NCBI GenBank assembly: GCA_947491935.1
Contig: CANLLF010000004.1
Location: 62,001 to 126,000 of the forward strand
Length of the DNA stretch: 64,000 nt
Direction: 5' to 3'
Origin: an uncultured Roseicyclus sp.
GTDB lineage: Bacteria > Pseudomonadota > Alphaproteobacteria > Rhodobacterales > Rhodobacteraceae
How positions within the stretch are numbered: the first letter of the stretch is position 1; every line of letters starts with the position of its first letter. Made by a program: the position numbers and the translations under genes. Shown here piece by piece: positions 45,431-59,098 of this stretch. The notes below the pieces were generated by a model that was not told the origin of the DNA, searched no databases, and saw only the letters and a program-made list of their open reading frames with translations.

Positions 45431-46861
45431 TCAAGTGGGGAGGTCGGCGAGGCCGATTTTGGCCCCCCCATTCGCGGTTGTGGTCGTTCGTGTGCGTACC
45501 AGCGGCCCAAGGGCCACAAGCGTCGCGAAAAGCAGAAGGATTTCGAGGTGGTAGACGACGGAATACCCCGTCGCCGCGTTCCCGAGCGCCTCGCCAAGTT
45601 GTCCGGACATGGCAAGGGAGTTGACGCCATCGCGGATCGCGCCGCCGATGGCGATCGAGACACCGGCCGCGGTAGCCTGCGCCGCGCCCCAGGCCCCGAG
45701 GGCAAGGCCGCGACCGGCCTTGTGGCTGGTCGGCATGGTCATCGCGGCGGTCAGGGTCGCGACGGAGAAGAGGCCACCGCCAAATCCGATCAGGCAAGCG
45801 CCCGCAAAGAACAGCTCGGATGAGCTCCATGGGTTTGCGAAGATCACGGCGGAGAACGCGATGAGGCCGGCCAGAAGGCCCCGCGCGGCCATGCGGAACG
45901 GGTTGATCCCCTGGCTCAGCCAGCGGGCGGCGAAGGCAAACCCCGCCAGCGCACCGGCGGCCCAGGTGGCCGTCAGCAGGGTTGTGGCCGAGACCGACAG
46001 GCCAAGAATTTCGCCGCCATAGGGCTCCAGCAGCACGTCCTGCATGTTGAACGCCATGGTGCCGAGGAAGACGACAACCAGAAGCCGCCCGGCCGTGCCG
46101 CCATTGGTATAGTCGGACCACGCATCGCTGAACGTGGGGCTATCGGCCTCCCGCTCGGCCTTGGACATGGGCTTGACCCGCTCCTGCTTCCATAGAGCGG
46201 TGACGTTGAGGATCACGGTCAGGACGGCGGCACCCTGGATCACCTGGATCAGTTCCAGCGGGGTGAATTCGCGCAGGAGCCAGCCAATCACCACGGCGCT
46301 GACGCCCATGCCGACAAGGAACATGACATACAGCAGTGCCACAACGCGGGGGCGTGTTTCGTCGGTGGCACGGTCTGCGGCAAGTGCAAGGCCTGCGGTC
46401 TGCGTCATATGCATGCCGATGCCGGTCATCAGGAAGGCGAGCCCGGCGAGCGCTTCGCCGGCATAGGGGATATCGTACCGCACCTGCGTCACGTCCCCGC
46501 CGAGGACCAAAAGCGAGGCGGGCATGATGGCGAGGCCGCCGAATTGCCACAGCGTCCCGAACCAGAGGTACGGAATGCGTTTCCATCCTATGGCGGATTT
46601 GTAGGTATCGGACTTGAACCCAAGCAACGCGCGGAACGGCGCGATCAGGACCGGCAAGGCCACCATCATCGCAACGAGGAAGGCGGGCACTTGCAGTTCC
46701 ACGATCATCACGCGGTTGAGCGTACCGAGGAGCAGGACGGCGGCCATGCCGACGGAGATCTGGAACAGCGACAGGCGCAGAAGCTGGCTCAGCGGAAGCT
46801 CATCGCTGGCGGCATCTGCGAAGGGCAGATAGCGAATGGATATGCGTTTGAGCATACTCAT
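45431..46861 (-). CDS. lhaA: LH1 assembly protein, PucC family
   Basis: A 476-residue, twelve-helix MFS-like protein of the BCD/PucC family, required for light-harvesting 1 assembly, possibly by handling bacteriochlorophyll. Typical pieces: LGTLNRVMIVELQVPAFLVA, ALLGFKSDTYKSAIGWKRIPY, MSGQLGEALGNAATGYSVVYHLEILLL. The chosen start overlaps bchM's stop (ATGA); a second Met follows two codons later. It precedes puhA by 13 bp. A relative lies at 59095. Confidence 0.94.
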   Translation of the reverse strand: MSMLKRISIRYLPFADAASDELPLSQLLRLSLFQISVGMAAVLLLGTLNRVMIVELQVPAFLVAMMVALPVLIAPFRALLGFKSDTYKSAIGWKRIPYLWFGTLWQFGGLAIMPASLLVLGGDVTQVRYDIPYAGEALAGLAFLMTGIGMHMTQTAGLALAADRATDETRPRVVALLYVMFLVGMGVSAVVIGWLLREFTPLELIQVIQGAAVLTVILNVTALWKQERVKPMSKAEREADSPTFSDAWSDYTNGGTAGRLLVVVFLGTMAFNMQDVLLEPYGGEILGLSVSATTLLTATWAAGALAGFAFAARWLSQGINPFRMAARGLLAGLIAFSAVIFANPWSSSELFFAGACLIGFGGGLFSVATLTAAMTMPTSHKAGRGLALGAWGAAQATAAGVSIAIGGAIRDGVNSLAMSGQLGEALGNAATGYSVVYHLEILLLFATLVALGPLVRTRTTTTANGGAKIGLADLPT

Positions 46862-47547
46862 GCGCGCAGCTCCATGCAGGCGGAGATGTAGAAACCGGAG
46901 GAGATTTGTGCAAGCTTGCACAAAGGGGGTAAGCAATTGTTTTTCAACAATTCTTGCTGTACACGTTTTTCGCTGTGCGGGATCATCACAGGCGAACGGT
47001 CGCTGCGCGGGAACAGCTTTCCGACGCCGAAGAACGCCATCAGGAAGGGCGTTTTGGGGGCGACGGTGAAGACGATGTGCGGGCAACGGCGCGACAGACC
47101 TGCCAGCGCGCGGCCAAGGTCGGGGGCCGTGTAGTAGATCATCGAATCCATCGCCATGGCGTGATCGAAGGTTCCCAGATCCGTCGACAACATGTCGCCA
47201 GAAAGGAACGTGACGCGGGACGCCAAATCCTCGGGCATCCGCTTTTCCGCGATGTCGATCAGTTGCGGGGAAATATCAATCGCCACAACCTCGGCCCCAC
47301 GCGCGGCGAGGATCTCAGTCATCGCCCCGGTGCCGCAGCCTGCGTCCAGCACACGCCGCCCGGCCAGATCCTGGGGCAGCGCAGATAGCATGGTGTCCCG
47401 CATCCGGTCGCGGCCTTCACGCACGGTCTGGCGAATGCCTGAAACCGGTGCGTCAGAGGTCAACCGCTCCCACGTTTTGGTCGCGGTGCGGTCGAAATAG
47501 GCCTCAACCCGGTTGCGGGTGGCATCATATGTGGGCGTGCCCACCAT
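46858..47547 (-). CDS. bchM: Magnesium protoporphyrin IX methyltransferase
   Basis: SAM-dependent O-methylation of Mg-protoporphyrin IX. The 229-residue protein has motif I VLDAGCGTGAM at residues 66-76, MAMDSMIYYTAPDLGRAL and the conserved C-terminal SSGFYIS. Its start follows the bchL stop directly. The last 35 codons (about 46861-46965) are unusually AT-rich, hold two long hairpins, and encode KNNCLPPLCKLAQ, less typical than the family's usual Trp- and Arg-containing C-terminus. Confidence 0.96.
   Translation of the reverse strand: MVGTPTYDATRNRVEAYFDRTATKTWERLTSDAPVSGIRQTVREGRDRMRDTMLSALPQDLAGRRVLDAGCGTGAMTEILAARGAEVVAIDISPQLIDIAEKRMPEDLASRVTFLSGDMLSTDLGTFDHAMAMDSMIYYTAPDLGRALAGLSRRCPHIVFTVAPKTPFLMAFFGVGKLFPRSDRSPVMIPHSEKRVQQELLKNNCLPPLCKLAQISSGFYISACMELRA
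46905..46924. repeat. Perfect 20-bp palindrome inside the 3' end of bchM
   Basis: TTTGTGCAAGCTTGCACAAA is a perfect inverted repeat with no central spacer; as RNA it would form an 8-bp stem with a 4-nt loop. It lies 45 bp upstream of the lhaA start, at the bchM-lhaA junction. It may be an mRNA processing or stability stem, or a protein-binding dyad. Confidence 0.7.
46935..46952. repeat. 7-bp inverted repeat in the 3' end of bchM
   Basis: AATTGTT-TTTC-AACAATT is a 7-bp AT-rich stem with a 4-nt loop, 10 bp from the neighbouring 20-bp palindrome. Together they give two successive hairpins in the transcript just before lhaA-puhA. Confidence 0.65.
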
Positions 47548-52068
<4,521 letters not shown>

Positions 52069-52079
<11 letters not shown>

Positions 52080-53652
52080 AATGAGCCTTCGCTTCGTAGA
52101 GGGTATCGAGGGAGATTTCCTGCAGGCCCTGATCGGCCGCGAATCTCTCGGTGTTCCGCCGCGCCTTGCCGCGCACGAAGAAGGGGATCTTCTTCAACTC
52201 CTTCTCCGCATCTGCCAGCCACACCATGACATCTGCGCCGGTTGGCGCGGACCCTTCATCGGACCGGGGCTCGTCCATCTTTGTTCCCGAAATATGCCGG
52301 GGGGTCTGGGGGGCTGGCCCCCCAGCGTCCGACGGCTTCGGCGCATGCCCACCGTGGTGGCTTGGCCCTGCCTCGTCATGGAATTCGAAATCCTCGCGGA
52401 ACATCGCCAGAAGATGCTCTTCCAGCCCCATCACCAGCGGATGGATCCAGGTGTCGAAGATCACGTTCGCGCCTTCCCAGCCCATCTGGGGCGAATACCG
52501 CGCGGGGAAATCCTGCACATGGACCGGCGCGGAGATCACGGCACAGGGGATGCCAAGGCGCTTGCCGATATGGCGCTCCATCTGGGTGCCCAGGATCATC
52601 TCGGGCGCCGCATCCTCGATCGCCTTTTCGACGTCGAGGTAATCGTCGGTGATCAGAGCTTCGACGCCGAAATCCCTGGCCAATGCGCGAATGGGCCGGG
52701 CAAATTCGCGGTTGTAGCACCCGATGCCCACCACTTCGAAGCCCATCTCATCGCGCGCGATGCGGGCGGCGGCCTGAACATGTGTGGCATCGCCAAAGAG
52801 GAACACGCGCTTGCCGGTCAGGTAGGTGCTGTCGACCGATTTCGACCACCAGGGCTGGCGCAGGCGCGACAGGTCCTTCTTGGGCTCTACTCCGCACATT
52901 TGAGCCACTTCCGAGACGAATTCGTGGGTGGCAGCGACGCCGATAGGGATGGTCTTTGTGTAGGGCTGGCCACAGGTGCGTTCCAGATGGCGGGCGGCAC
53001 TTTCCGCGTGCTCTGGGTACATCAGGATATTGGCGTGGGCCGCGCCGAGGTTGGTGATGTCCATCGGCGCGGCGTCGAACGGGGCCACGACATTGACGCC
53101 GATCCCCATTTCGTACAGCAGGCCTTTGATTTCCTCGATGTCGTCGCGGTGCCGGAAGCCCAGGGCCAGCGGCCCAAGGATGTTGACAGTCACATCCGGC
53201 GTTCGATCCATTGGCGCCGCAAGCGCACGGACGATCTGGTAGAAGGTCTCGTCCGACCCGAAATTCTCTTTGCGCTGATAGGACGGCAATTCCAGCGGGA
53301 TTACAGGCACCGGGATCTGCATGGTTTCGGCCAGCCCGCCGGGATCATCCTGGATCAGTTCAGCGGTGCAAGACGCGCCCACGATCATCGCTTGCGGTTT
53401 GAAGCGATCATAGGCCTCCTGGCAGGTCACCTTGAAGATGCCGGCGGTGTCTTCGCCGAGGTCGCGGCCCTCGAACGTCGTATAGGTCACGGGCGGGCGG
53501 TGATCGCGCCGCTCGATCATGGTGAAGAGCAGGTCAGCGTAGGTGTCGCCCTGGGGCGCGTGCAGGACGTAGTGCAGGCCCTTCATCGCGGTCGCGACGC
53601 GCATGGCACCCACATGGGGCGGGCCTTCATATGTCCAGACGGTGAGCTTCAT
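52069..53652 (-). CDS. bchB: Light-independent protochlorophyllide reductase, subunit B
   Basis: Catalytic partner of BchN. The 527-residue protein has the cluster ligands Asp36 (PQGDTYAD) and Cys95 (VGASCTAEL), the three-Cys-plus-Asp pattern known for the BchNB cluster. The C-terminal domain (about residues 475-527, [21 protein letters not shown] onward) is PCP-red like. Between them, a low-complexity linker (about 443-461) is encoded by a GC-rich repeat that recurs just upstream of the gene. Length is close to other BchB proteins, so the linker is probably tolerated. Confidence 0.97.
52272..52326 (-). repeat. GC-rich dispersed-type repeat, copy A (in frame in bchB)
   Basis: On the minus strand this reads GCTGGGGGGCCAGCCCCCCA then GACCCCCCGGCATATTTCGG, ending AAAGATGGACGAG. 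It matches copy B (53661-53710) over the palindromic GC core, the GAC(C5-6)GG block, and the AAGATG end. It is in frame in bchB and encodes [15 protein letters not shown].... From memory, elements of this look are common in Rhodobacteraceae intergenic regions; I could not check. Confidence 0.75.
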
Positions 53653-53660
53653 TGAAGCGC

Positions 53661-53710
53661 GCTGGGGGCCAGCCCCCAGACCCCCGGAGTTGTATGGCCA
53701 AGATGAAGGA
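53661..53710 (+). repeat. GC-rich dispersed-type repeat, copy B (bchN-bchB spacer)
   Basis: Occupies most of the 73-bp gap between the bchN stop and bchB start, in the opposite orientation to copy A. Begins GCTGGGGGCCAGCCCCCAGA, continues CCCCCGGAGTTGTATGGCC and ends AAGATGAAGGA. The first 17 nt form a strong GC hairpin. As it sits in the operon leader of bchB, it could form a stem that affects translation or RNA processing. Confidence 0.75.
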
Positions 53711-53725
53711 GGGGCGTGCGGATGA

Positions 53726-55491
<1,766 letters not shown>

Positions 55492-55545
55492 TCGAAAATG
55501 ATTCCTCCAGACCCTGCCTTGAAATCTGGGCTGTAAACCACAAAG

Positions 55546-55563
55546 TGTCAATCTAAACTTACA
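55546..55563. promoter_or_regulatory. PpsR/CrtJ-type box at bchF
   Basis: TGTCAATCTAAACTTACA matches TGT-N12-ACA. On the - strand it ends TTGACA (55551-55546), with CAGATT 17 nt further (55528-55523), a plausible -35/-10 for bchF; binding would block the promoter. 55 bp from the bchF start. Confidence 0.78.
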
Positions 55564-55688
55564 CATTTTGGAGGTGTGTCCGATCGGCTTACAACGAGAA
55601 GTTGATCACCCGCGAAGCCATAATTTCTTGGCATTCCAAGCAATATGTGCAATTAATTTGCATATGAAACGAAGCGGAGGCGGATATG

Positions 55689-55706
55689 TGTCAATTTTCT
55701 TTGACA
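55689..55706. promoter_or_regulatory. PpsR/CrtJ-type box at ppaA
   Basis: TGTCAATTTTCTTTGACA matches TGT-N12-ACA, with TTGACA at 55701-55706 in the ppaA direction as a possible -35 (a weak GACACT follows 18 nt later). It would give autoregulation of the ppaA-ppsR pair and, with the bchF box, cooperative repression. Confidence 0.78.
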
Positions 55707-55810
55707 TATGGAGCCCGACTCGGCGACACTCTTGCTTACGACGGTATACATCGCCATAAGCGCTCATCGCACGGTTGCCCGTGCCACGTGTCCAAGGATT
55801 TGGCGTCACG

Positions 55811-56647
55811 ATGGCCGAAAGACGCAACAACGACTTGAACGTCCCCGCGCACGACCCGCGGGAGAAGCTGCGCTACTTGGCGCATGAAGCATTGCGTACC
55901 CTTGCCAATGAAGACGTGATCCATTCCCACCATCTGCAGAAACGCATCCAGATGCTGAGCGGCGCGTTCCTGTCCGGCCAGGAAAAGCCGCGGAGCCGCG
56001 CGATTCAGCGCCTCCGTGCCGACGGTGTGACGCCCGATGAATTGATTGATGAGTTGCTGCCCAACGTTGCGCGGCATCTGGGCCAGCGGTGGGCGGATGA
56101 CACGCTGAGCTTTGCCGAGGTCACCATCGGGACGGCTCGTCTTCAAGAGACAGTCCGCGATCTTTCCAGACGGGAGATGGCCTGGACACGGCGCAGCCTC
56201 GACGATGTGTCAACCGGGCAAGACGTCAGCCAGACGCCCCGCGTCCTGATGGTCATTCCGCGCCCCGAAGAGCACACGATGGGTGTGATCGTGGCAGCGG
56301 ATCAATTCAGGCGATTTGGCTATGATGTTGATATCGCTGTCGATCAGCGCCCGACAGACATCGTGGCGGCGTTGAAAACACGAAATTACTGCATGGTCGG
56401 GATCACAATTTCCGGGCGCAGAGCCCTTGCATCGACAATTGATTTGGTGGAAATCGTTCGCAAATCGGTGACACGCGTCACCCCTCTTGTTCTGGGGGGA
56501 TCGTTGGTGTCTTCGGACCATGATTTGAAGCGGGACACGGGCGTAGACCATGTGGCCCTTACAGTTAAAGACGCACTTGAGATGTGTGGTCTGGATATCG
56601 TGGAGGCAGACCCTCCGCACCTATCGGTGACCAGCCACGCCATATGA
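55811..56647 (+). CDS. ppaA: Cobalamin-binding antirepressor PpaA/AerR
   Basis: A 278-residue protein that, in Rhodobacter, binds B12 and counteracts PpsR/CrtJ. It has the MerR/CarH-like helical module with WADDTLSFAEVTIGTARLQ (about 94-112), then a Rossmann-like cobalamin domain with the ExHxxG motif EEHTMG (Glu153, His155, Gly158). His155 is the likely cobalt ligand. The ATG at 55811 is preferred; a TTG 12 codons upstream is possible. It precedes ppsR by 33 bp, the usual order. Confidence 0.93.
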   Translation: MAERRNNDLNVPAHDPREKLRYLAHEALRTLANEDVIHSHHLQKRIQMLSGAFLSGQEKPRSRAIQRLRADGVTPDELIDELLPNVARHLGQRWADDTLSFAEVTIGTARLQETVRDLSRREMAWTRRSLDDVSTGQDVSQTPRVLMVIPRPEEHTMGVIVAADQFRRFGYDVDIAVDQRPTDIVAALKTRNYCMVGITISGRRALASTIDLVEIVRKSVTRVTPLVLGGSLVSSDHDLKRDTGVDHVALTVKDALEMCGLDIVEADPPHLSVTSHAI

Positions 56648-56680
56648 AAAGGAACGATCTGTGACCGAGATGAGGTTCTT

Positions 56681-58129
56681 ATGAACACGCGCGGATCAGA
56701 TTACTTTGACCAACCCTCGACTGCCCCGATCGGGCCCGAGCAGTTTAACGAGATCGTCACCACTGCGGCGGATCTTGCGATTGTTCTGGATATCGAAGGC
56801 AAGGTTCACTCCGTGATCACCAACCCGCTGAACCCCACGCTGGGGCGGTTGGACCATTGGAAAGACCGCGACATTCGCGAGTTCATGGCCGAAGACAGCC
56901 TGTCCAAGCTGAATGCGCAACTTGATGCGTATCGCGCCGGTCAGAAGGCCAAGGTTGATGCGATCGAGGTGAACCACTTCGACAATGCGAATTGGGAATT
57001 CCCGATCCGCTACACGCTCCACAAGACGCGGCGTGACGACATCATCCTGATGCTTGGGCGTGATCTGCGCCCGATTGCCGAGTTGCAGCACCGATTGGTG
57101 AAGGCGCAACTGGCTTTGGAAAAGGATTACGAGACCCATCGCGATTACGAGACGCGGTATCGCGTGATCCTGGAAGCCAGCCGCGATGCGCTGGCCTTGG
57201 TGGACGTGGCATCGGGCCGCATCGTGGACCTGAATGGCGAAGCGGCGCATATTTTGGGCGCGGACAGCGAAACGCTGACGGGATCGGCCTTCACCCAGGA
57301 ATTCGACGGCCGCCGTCGGGGAGAGTTCATCGAAAAGCTGGTGCTGGCGGCAAGCGATGAAACCGGCCAGACAGTCCCGGTTCAGACCAAACGCACCGCA
57401 GCGGACGTATTCCTGCACCCGATGGTGTTCCGCGCCGCGGGCGACAAGACATTGCTGTGCCGGATCGAGGCGGCAGGATCAGCGGAATCCGTTGCGGCGG
57501 AATTATCGCAAGTCCTGTCGACGCTCTATCGCGACGGTGCCGATGCCATTGTATTCACCGATAGTCACGGCACGATCCGGTCGGCCAATGATGCGTTCCT
57601 GGGCCTGTGTGATGCCGGGCAGCTATCGGATGTGAAGGGCAAATCGCTTGGCGATTTCCTGGCGCGCGGGTCGGTGGACCTTAAGGTGCTGATCGATAAT
57701 GCCGCCCGCAGCAAGAAGATGCGGCTTTATTCCACCCGGCTGGAAGGCGCCTTTGGCTCGCAATTGGCGGTGGAGCTGTCGGCGACGCTGCTCAACAGCG
57801 GCGGGCGCCCCGGTTTTGCCTTCGTGATCCGGGATACCAGCCGGATGGAAGTGGTGCGGGAACCGGCGGCCGTGGTGCCCGGGCCGGCACCGATGTCTGA
57901 CGACGCGATGCGCAATGTGATGGATCTCGTGGGCTCCGCCCCGCTGAAGGATATCGTGTCGGCCACCACGGATGTGGTGGAGAAGATGTGCATCGAAACC
58001 GCCGTGGAATTGACGGATAACAACCGTGTTGCGGCGGCTGAGATGCTTGGCCTGTCGCGCCAATCGCTCTACGTGAAATTGCGGAAATACGGGCTTCTGA
58101 GCAAGAACGATTCCAGCAACTCTAAGTAG
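56681..58129 (+). CDS. ppsR: Photosynthesis repressor PpsR/CrtJ
   Basis: Redox-sensitive repressor of bch, crt and puc promoters binding TGT-N12-ACA. The 482-residue protein shows an N-terminal domain, two PAS domains (about 165-265 and 285-395), then a C-terminal Fis-like helix-turn-helix VELTDNNRVAAAEMLGLSRQSLYVKLRKYGL. Cys260, Cys310 and Cys437 are present; Cys437 lies beside the DNA-binding domain and Cys260 in the second PAS, placed like the redox pair of Rhodobacter sphaeroides PpsR. Five TGT-N12-ACA sites in the window are its expected targets. Confidence 0.96.
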   Translation: MNTRGSDYFDQPSTAPIGPEQFNEIVTTAADLAIVLDIEGKVHSVITNPLNPTLGRLDHWKDRDIREFMAEDSLSKLNAQLDAYRAGQKAKVDAIEVNHFDNANWEFPIRYTLHKTRRDDIILMLGRDLRPIAELQHRLVKAQLALEKDYETHRDYETRYRVILEASRDALALVDVASGRIVDLNGEAAHILGADSETLTGSAFTQEFDGRRRGEFIEKLVLAASDETGQTVPVQTKRTAADVFLHPMVFRAAGDKTLLCRIEAAGSAESVAAELSQVLSTLYRDGADAIVFTDSHGTIRSANDAFLGLCDAGQLSDVKGKSLGDFLARGSVDLKVLIDNAARSKKMRLYSTRLEGAFGSQLAVELSATLLNSGGRPGFAFVIRDTSRMEVVREPAAVVPGPAPMSDDAMRNVMDLVGSAPLKDIVSATTDVVEKMCIETAVELTDNNRVAAAEMLGLSRQSLYVKLRKYGLLSKNDSSNSK

Positions 58130-58131
58130 AG

Positions 58132-58149
58132 CGTCAACCTGTCTTTACA
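58132..58149. promoter_or_regulatory. Degenerate PpsR-like half-box upstream of bchG
   Basis: CGTCAACCTGTCTTTACA is CGT-N12-ACA, one base off consensus at its first position, immediately after the ppsR stop. It lies 18 bp before the clean box at 58167 and may act as a low-affinity auxiliary site. Confidence 0.45.
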
Positions 58150-58166
58150 CTTGCCGACTCGTGAAG

Positions 58167-58184
58167 TGTCAGCCTAAGCTGACA
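58167..58184. promoter_or_regulatory. PpsR/CrtJ-type box abutting the bchG start
   Basis: TGTCAGCCTAAGCTGACA is a perfect 18-bp TGT-N12-ACA palindrome ending just 2 bp before the bchG ATG (58187). No ribosome site can be seen between it and the start, so repressor binding, transcript start and translation start overlap here. It may also regulate bchG by read-through blocking from ppsR. Confidence 0.75.
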
Positions 58185-58186
58185 CT

Positions 58187-59098
58187 ATGAGTGTGACGAC
58201 CGAACTCACCCCGACGGAGGCGCCCCGCACCTTGCCGGAGCCGCGGGCCGTTCTGACGCTTCTGAAACCCATCACATGGTTTCCCCCGATGTGGGCCTAT
58301 CTGTGCGGCGCCGTCTCTGCCGGTGTGGCGCCTTCGGGCCATTGGCTGGTTCTGGGCCTTGGGGTTGTGTTGGCCGGTCCGGTCGTCTGCGGGATGAGCC
58401 AGGCGGCCAATGATTGGTGCGACCGCCACGTCGATGCCATCAACGAACCGAACCGCCCGATCCCGTCGGGCCGTATTCCGGGCCGCTGGGGCCTGTGGAT
58501 CGCGCTCATCATGTCCGTTTTCGCCGCGTTCCTCGGCCTCGCGCTTGGCCCGTGGGGTTTTGGCGCGACCCTCGTCGCCATTGCGGCCGCCTGGGCCTAT
58601 TCGGCGGAACCAATCCGCCTGAAGCGGTCGGGCTGGTGGGGGCCGGGCCTTGTGGGCCTCAGCTACGAAAGCCTGCCCTGGTTCACCGGGGCCGCCGTTC
58701 TGGCCGCCGGGGCCCCGTCCTGGCCCGTGATCATCGTCGCGCTGCTTTATGGGATCGGCGCGCACGGCATCATGACACTCAACGATTTCAAGGCGCTGGA
58801 GGGGGACCGTCAGATGGGCGTGAACTCCCTGCCCGTCACGCTTGGCCCGGACCGCGCCGCGCGCCTGGCCTGCTATGTCATGGCAACCCCGCAACTCGCC
58901 GTGATCGGCCTGCTGTTCTACTGGGATCGCCCTTGGTTCGGCCTTGCCATCGTGATCAGCCTGATCCTGCAACTCTATGCCATGCGGGTGCTTCTGCGAG
59001 ACCCAAAGGGCAAAGCGCCGTGGTATAACGGCACCGGCGTGTCACTCTACGTGCTTGGCATGATGGTCACGGCCTTCGCGATCCGGGGGTTGGCATGA
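58187..59098 (+). CDS. bchG: Bacteriochlorophyll synthase (BchG)
   Basis: Membrane prenyltransferase that esterifies bacteriochlorophyllide a with geranylgeranyl or phytyl diphosphate. The 303-residue UbiA-family protein has NDWCDRHVDAINEPNRPIPSG at about residues 75-95, the Asp-rich motif binding the Mg-diphosphate, and a second DFKALEGDRQMGVNSLPV. About nine helices. The start MSVTTELT matches the short N-terminus typical for BchG. Its stop overlaps the next gene (ATGA). Confidence 0.97.
   Translation: MSVTTELTPTEAPRTLPEPRAVLTLLKPITWFPPMWAYLCGAVSAGVAPSGHWLVLGLGVVLAGPVVCGMSQAANDWCDRHVDAINEPNRPIPSGRIPGRWGLWIALIMSVFAAFLGLALGPWGFGATLVAIAAAWAYSAEPIRLKRSGWWGPGLVGLSYESLPWFTGAAVLAAGAPSWPVIIVALLYGIGAHGIMTLNDFKALEGDRQMGVNSLPVTLGPDRAARLACYVMATPQLAVIGLLFYWDRPWFGLAIVISLILQLYAMRVLLRDPKGKAPWYNGTGVSLYVLGMMVTAFAIRGLA

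Larger units (their letters stand above)
55492..55810. promoter_or_regulatory. Divergent control region bchF / ppaA
   Basis: A 319-bp gene-free region. It holds PpsR-type boxes at 55546-55563 and 55689-55706, 140 bp apart, each facing one gene. Between them are an AT-rich stretch and a TGCAA-N5-TTGCA dyad (55648-55662). It drives the long bch-puh-hemA unit leftward and ppaA-ppsR rightward. Likely -35/-10 pairs are TTGACA/CAGATT (55551-55523, - strand) for bchF and TTGACA from 55701 for ppaA. Confidence 0.7.

Noticed and set aside
52081-53655. Open frame opposite bchB (524 codons)
   Set aside because: Same reason: shadow of a well-supported gene.
55574-55596. TGTGTCCGATCGGCTTACA in the bchF-ppaA region
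   Set aside because: Spacing is N11 or N13, not N12, so it does not fit the PpsR box.
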